Shown: positions 49,601 through 55,600 of the stretch, piece by piece
Layout: each line of letters begins with the position of its first letter
Numbering within the stretch: the first letter of the stretch is position 1
Source of the DNA: Achatina immaculata
Taxonomy: Eukaryota > Mollusca > Gastropoda > Stylommatophora > Achatinidae
DNA: 64,000 nucleotides
Direction: 5' to 3'
NCBI GenBank assembly: GCA_009760885.1
Contig: CM019700.1
Span: 2,347,405-2,411,404, forward strand
Notes under the pieces: model-generated
What the model was told of the DNA's origin: nothing
Databases searched by the model: none
The model's input: only the letters and a program-made list of their open reading frames with translations
Program-made: the position numbers and the translations under genes

Positions 49601-52600
49601 GGTGGTGTTTGTGGCTTCCTGTAGATTTTTATCATGCTTTTCTTCTGATTATAGGTGATTGGTATGTCTGGTTGCTCCATTTCAGTGCCCTCTTTGGCCA
49701 AATGGTCAGCTTTCTCATTGCCTGGTATCCCACAGTGGGAGGGAATCCATTGCAAAGTGACTCCATGTTGTAAGCCAATTTTTGCAAGGTATCCTTAAGG
49801 TCTGGTAGTTTGTTGCACTGAAGAGCTTCCAGTACTGATCTTGCATCTGTGAGAATTACTACAGGATGTGTATCAATTCTGGAGTCTGATAGTTTTTCAA
49901 CTGCAGCAATAATTGCCCTAACTTCTGCATCAAAGTTGTTGCAGTATTTTCCAGTGGGTATGGAAATCTTGTCAGTGGTGTTTGGATATTCAATATGTGC
50001 TCCTGCCCCTCCATTCTTTATGGCATTGTGTGCAGATCCATCTGTATACACACGTATCCAGGTGTCACATGAATATTTGTCATCTAGCACACTAAGTGTG
50101 GCTGTTGATCTTACAAGGCTGCTTTGCATCTCACCATTCTGCACACCTTTCACTTCAGTCTGAATAGTTATTTGTGTATAATCTGCTTCTTTCCATGGTG
50201 TATGCTCAGGTACAGATGATAATGGAGCGACTACAGTTGGAAGATCAGGTATCAGTTTACGCATACGCTTGGCCTGGTGAATGAAGCTGCTTCTTTTAAG
50301 GCGACTTAATGCCAAGTTATTGAATCTCTCTTTCAGGGGATGGCTTACAGAGCTAAAGAATTTCTCTCCCATGGTCATGACCTTTGTGTCTCTACGTTCC
50401 TTTAGCACTTGAACACCAACTATTTTCTGCATTTCTACTATTGGTGTGGACCTCATGGCACCTGTGATAATCCGTAGTGACTGATTTTGAACCTTGTCTA
50501 GATTATGCAGCGTAGTGTTTGATGCTGTGCACCAAGATGTTGAGCCATGTTCTAAATGTGGTAGAATACTTTGCTGATATACATTCCTGAGGATTCTTTC
50601 ACTAGCTCCCCATGTGGTTCCACTTAATTTTCTTAATATGGCTAGTTTTCTTCTGGCTTTTGCTTCTGCACTGTTGATGTGTTTGCTTCCAAGTCAGTTT
50701 TGAGTCAAGGGTCACTCCTAAGTAAGTGGGTTGGTTGTCCATCCTTAAGGATATTTCATTTACAAAGATCTTACCTGCTTTCTGTTTAGATGAGAGAGTG
50801 AACAGAGTGGTACTTGATTTCTCTGTGTTGATACTTACACACCATTTGTTTGTCCATGATGTCAAGATGTCTGCTGCTCTTTGGAGTCTCTGTGTAGAAA
50901 CTGTCGCATATTCATCTGTACACCACATGACCAGATCATCTGCATACTGTGCCGCTTTGATTCCATAGGGAAGTTCCTTGACCAGGTCATTAATGAATAC
51001 AAGGAATAGTGTAGGCGAAAGGACTCCTTGTGGTACACCGTGTCGCAGAAGTACTTTCTGGCTTTTGTGTCCATCCATTACTACTCTAGCTCTTCTATTG
51101 TGTAAATAGGACTTTATCCAGTTGTACAGTCTTCCATTCACATTGCAGTTTCTTAGTTTCCACAGCAGACCTTTTTTCCATACTTTATCAAAGGCTTTCT
51201 TTAGGTCCATCCATGCTGCTAGTACAAGGTTTTTCTCTTAGAATGCATCCTCAGTCTCTTGAGAGAGATAGGTCACTTGATCTTCCGTACTGTAGTACTG
51301 CCTAAATCCTGCTTGTTGTGGAACGAGAAGGTTTTCACTTTCTAGGTACTATTTTAGCCTCAGGTCAATGATGTGTTCCATCGTTTTGCAGAGGCAGCTA
51401 GTGAGACTGATTGGCCTGTAGCTGGAGGCAGTATCACTGTTTTTCCCTGGCTTTAGCTTTGGTACCATGCTTGCTTCCTTCCAGATTTGAGGTAACTTAC
51501 CTGTGCTCCAGCACATATTGAAAATATCCAACAGCTTTCCCATTGCTGCCATTCCCAGGTTCTTGATCATTTCATTGGACACTCCATCTGGTCCTGATGA
51601 TTTCCTTGGTTTCAGTTTACTGACTGCTAGGTCTAACTCGCTGCGTGTGATTGGTGCATCTATGACCTCCACTTTTCTGACTTGTTCCTCTTCTTTCTGT
51701 GGGTCAATGTGCACTGCACGCTCTTTCTCTGGATGGATATCAATGTTACAGTCCTGTGCAAACATGCGAGCAAAGTGATCTGCTACCTGTTTACTTGTAA
51801 GAGTTTTCCCATCCTCTGTTAGTGTAATCTTTGTACTTCTTCCAGTACTCTCATCATTTAACTGTTTAATTAGTTTCCACAGTTTCCTTCCATCCTTTTC
51901 AAAGTTTAGGGACTCTGTTTTCTCTCTCCAACTTTCCCGTCTGGCTTGCAGCTTGGCTCTCTGAAATTTTGCCTTAGAATGTTGGTAATTATTGTGGTGT
52001 TCTTGGCATGGTCTATTTTCTGCTTGCTTTCGAGCTGATTCCACATCATCATGGAGTTTTCCCAGCTCACTAGACCAGTATGGTTTATAGTCCCTGCGAG
52101 CTCCTCTGGGAATGGTTTCACGAGCGGCCTGAAGGAAGCATTGAATTCCTTCACTATGCTGTTAATATCCTTACCTTCTGTTGACAGCTGTCCCACCAAG
52201 ATACCTGTACGATGTCTGTACATTGTCCAGTTTGCTTTTTTATAGTTCCATCTGGGGAGGGGGCTACTGGTGTTAAGGAGTTCATTTTCTATTGTCAGGA
52301 AGACTGGTTGATGGTCGCTACCTCCAAGTTGTTTTCCAACTTCGCGTGTAATGTTCCACTTCAGGTCTGGAGAGTGGAATGCCAGATCTGGTGTTGAGGT
52401 TGTACGCCAAGCCCTTGAGTAAAATGTTGGGGGATCCATTGGCTGGTTGATCAGGAGAAGTCCATTATCATCCTGCCAGCTCTCAACTTCCTCTCCCCTC
52501 TTGTCTATGTGGTCATAGCCCCAGCTCTGAGAATGGCTGTTAAAATCGCCACAGACCATCAGTCTCTCTTTGTGTGGGATTGTTTCTAAAGCAAGTGGGC

Positions 52601-55600
52601 GGTCATTAGGACAGTAATAGTTAAGGAGGTGGAAATCCGTATCAGTACTTTTTAAATGGATCATCTGATATTCGGCTTCTTCCATGAACACTCCCACCTG
52701 ACATGCACTGATGTTATTCTTAACAAGTGTGAGTACTCCTCCTTTTCTTCTGTCCTGTCGGTCTGATCTAAAACACTGGTAGCCTCTGATTTTAAAGGCG
52801 GCATCTTTGGTTAGGTGTGTCTCCTGTATGCAGCATATACTTACCTGCTCTGCAAAAAGTATGTTCTCTAGTTCCAGCTTTTTGCTATAGCCATCTCTAA
52901 CACTGCTGACACCCTCAGCATTCCACTGCATTATTTTAAGGTCTTGCTTTTTGGCTGTTTTCTTCCGTTGTATTTTTTGGCCAGTAGCTCTACTCTCATG
53001 TCTCCTGACTCCACAAGATGAAGTGAGAGGACCTCCAGTAGCATTGGGTGGACCCTTTCGAGGCAGGGGGCCCGGCACTGCACCTGATTGGTTAGTCATC
53101 ACAGGGCGAGCACCATGTTTGAAAACTGAAGATAGAGACATTTCATTAGCGATAATGCGTGTTACCCTGATTTTTGCGATGCGCCTTTTGGCTGGGTAAC
53201 TCCGACTTGAGCACCTTTCCTTGCTAGGGCAGACTGTGGTCTTGCTCGGACTGCCATGAAGACAGTGTGGCTGGCCTGGCCAAAACTTTGTTTTCCAGCC
53301 TCTGGTGGCTGTATGTAAGTCCCTTCTCCACGTCAGATGGTTTGGAGACAGTTCCACAAAGACATTCTGACTTTGAGATGAGGAATCTGATGAGTGCTTC
53401 AGCGATATCCATTCCCCGCCACCTATAGTCTGCTGGCTCTGTTTTGTTTACATCATTCTGATAGCCATTGTTGTAAAGACCTATAGGCTTGTCACGTCCT
53501 GGATTCATTGATCTCACACCAGACTTCCCTCATCCCTGCCAGAGATCACCATGTCCCCATCCGTCCACCAACCTGACATTACATTTTACAAAAATAACAA
53601 TTACAATTAGTGTTGATTGCTACAAGTTTCTGGGCTACAGAAGTAGGTCAGAATTTTTAAGCAAACAGATCTATGTTCCCTGTCTCACAAACACTATGTT
53701 AAGATAAGTGTGCTCTTAACACAGTTGTTCCCAGGGGGGAAGACCTTAACAACTTTATCAGTTTTGTTAAGGAGTACAATCCTGTCATTTCTTTCACCTC
53801 CCATATCTCTACTTCCGCCAACTTTCTTGACATTGCCGTCACTATTGGCCCTTCCAGGCTTACTACTTCTATCCACTATAAACCTACAGACTCTCACAAC
53901 TACCTCCTGTACTCTTCCTCCCATCCCAGATCGTGTAAGGACTCTATTCCTTTTTCCCAGCTTCTTAGGTTGCGACGTTTGTGTAAGGAGGATTTGGATT
54001 TCCAGGATCAAGGCCACAAAATGCTAGATTTCTTCCGTCAACGTGACTAACCAGAACACGTACTCTCATCATCTTGGAACCACATTAGCCATATATCGCG
54101 GCAACAAGCCCTCACCCCTAAACCGCACTGTAGCTCGGACAGAGTGAAACTAGTACTCATGTACCACCCTCATAGCTTGGCAGTTAAAAACATACTGTTT
54201 TGCCATCTCCATCTCCTCCAGACCAAGCTTGAGACACGTGAACTTTTTGGGGAACCCCCATTGGTGGCCTACAGATGGGACAAGAACCTCAGGGACCTTT
54301 TAATTCATAGTCATCTTAAGACAGATGACACTTTTTATGGTACCAGACGTTGCGGACGCCGTAGATGTAACACTTGTCCGTTTGTTGTTGAGGCCAGCCT
54401 TCCCTAAATCCACGTTATCAGTTCAGGAAGGTTTCACCTGCACTTCACGAAATGTCATTTATGTTATCATGTGCAAACGTTGCAGTTTGAAGTACCAAGG
54501 GGAAAATGGCTTACGGTTAGGAGACAGCATCTAAATGATATTTCTAAGAGGGCCTGGACACCTGAGGCTAAACATTTTTGCCTTGGCAACCACAGGGGCA
54601 AACAGGACATTTCTGTTAGTGCGATCCGCTCTTGTTCTGCTGATTTACGATCTCGAAGAGTCCTAGAACAGCACCTTATTTTCCAGACTGGTTGTCTCCA
54701 CCCAGCTGGAATTAACAATGTCTTCAGCTTTCTGTAACTTCTTTATTTTTCCACTGGCCTTTTTCAAACTCTACTTTCTTTCTCTATGCTACCCCTCCCT
54801 ATCACCACCCTATTTCTTCTCTGGCAACATATTGGTCTTGTCCTGTTCACCAGTTTCACATTTTCTCCCTGCAGGTGTTTATGTTCTTCATTCATTATCT
54901 CTCCGCGTCCCCTTTTCCCTCCCCTCTCTCTCTCCCCCCGACACCTCTAGTGGCTATCATGTTTCTATTGCCTTCCCCCCACCCCTTTCTCCCACTTGTT
55001 CTCCTCCTCTCTCTCCACCTCTTCTTTACGATTGGCTATATCGGGCATCTTTTGTTTGGAGGCAGCGTGGTTTTTTTTTTTCTTCTCCCTTCCACCACAC
55101 ACATTTCTGTTCCCCACTTGGGGCAAGACACTTCAGATAAGTTCTTTGTGTTTGTGTTTTGTCGTGTATGTATCCTCGTTTAAGACTCGTGCCGAAATAT
55201 CGGATGTTGTATGTTTTTCATTTATACATTCTCATACTTTCTATTCATTTATTTCTCACCTTACTCACTCCCTCCCTCACTTTGTAAAACTGCACCATAC
55301 ACCTCTCTATACCTTATTTATTTAAACCAGTTATACTGCAGTCGCCATCCCTTTTATCTGTCACATTCTTCTACATGTCATTGCACACATGAAGTTCTAC
55401 ATCTGTCACAATGCACATGAAGTTCTACATCCATCGCGGTGCACATGAAGTTCTACATCTGTCACTACATACATGAAGTTCTACATCTGTCACAGTGCAC
55501 ATGAAGTTCTACATCTGTCACAGTGCACATGAAGTTCTACATCTGTCACAATGCACATGAAGTTCTACATATGCCCATTCATCATGCACTTACTTACAAC

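Larger units (their letters stand above)
49270..53737 (-). mobile_element. I-type LINE (APE endonuclease, RT, RNase H), full-length-like, 13-bp TSD
   Basis: 4468 bases on the minus strand inside the Penelope RT. Direct repeats ggaagaccttaac at 49257-49269 and 53738-53750; the 3' tail is a (GAA)n run (ttcttcttcttcttc on + at 49270-49284). Order: short gag-like frame (53517-53224), endonuclease (QETHLTKDAAF, MVCGDFNSHSQSWGYDH, GGSDHQPVFL), RT (RKSSGPDGVSNEMIKNL, MDLKKAFDKVWKKGLLWKL, GVPQGVLSPTLFLVFINDL, QYADDLVMW) and RNase H (RVYTDGSAH, FDAEVRAI, TDARSVLEAL, IPSHCGIPGNEKADHLAKEG), then a cysteine/histidine tail. A few stops and frameshifts only, so relatively young. RT followed by RNase H defines the I group. 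Confidence 0.93.
47966..55368 (+). mobile_element. Penelope-like element interrupted by an I-type LINE (intron 15)
   Basis: Plus-strand Penelope polyprotein in two parts. Part 1 (47990-49269): N-terminal region (LGKGLRFVPLRPSADQF), NIVIKSADKGGG, then after frameshifts LPKIHKPDNPGRPIVSACSC, TLDVVSLYTSIPHDQG, FDQISGVAMDTKMGPSYVCL and catalytic YIDDGIE. Part 2 (53738-54737): ANFLDIAVTIG, IHYKPTDSHNYLLYSSSHP, LGDSI and a GIY-YIG domain (YVIMCKRCSLKYQGENGL; the YIG motif is YQG). Then a 3' region with a hammerhead-like remnant near 55165-55195. A possible 10-base target duplication ttctacatgt lies at 47956-47965 and 55369-55378. Frameshifts make it inactive. Confidence 0.9.
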
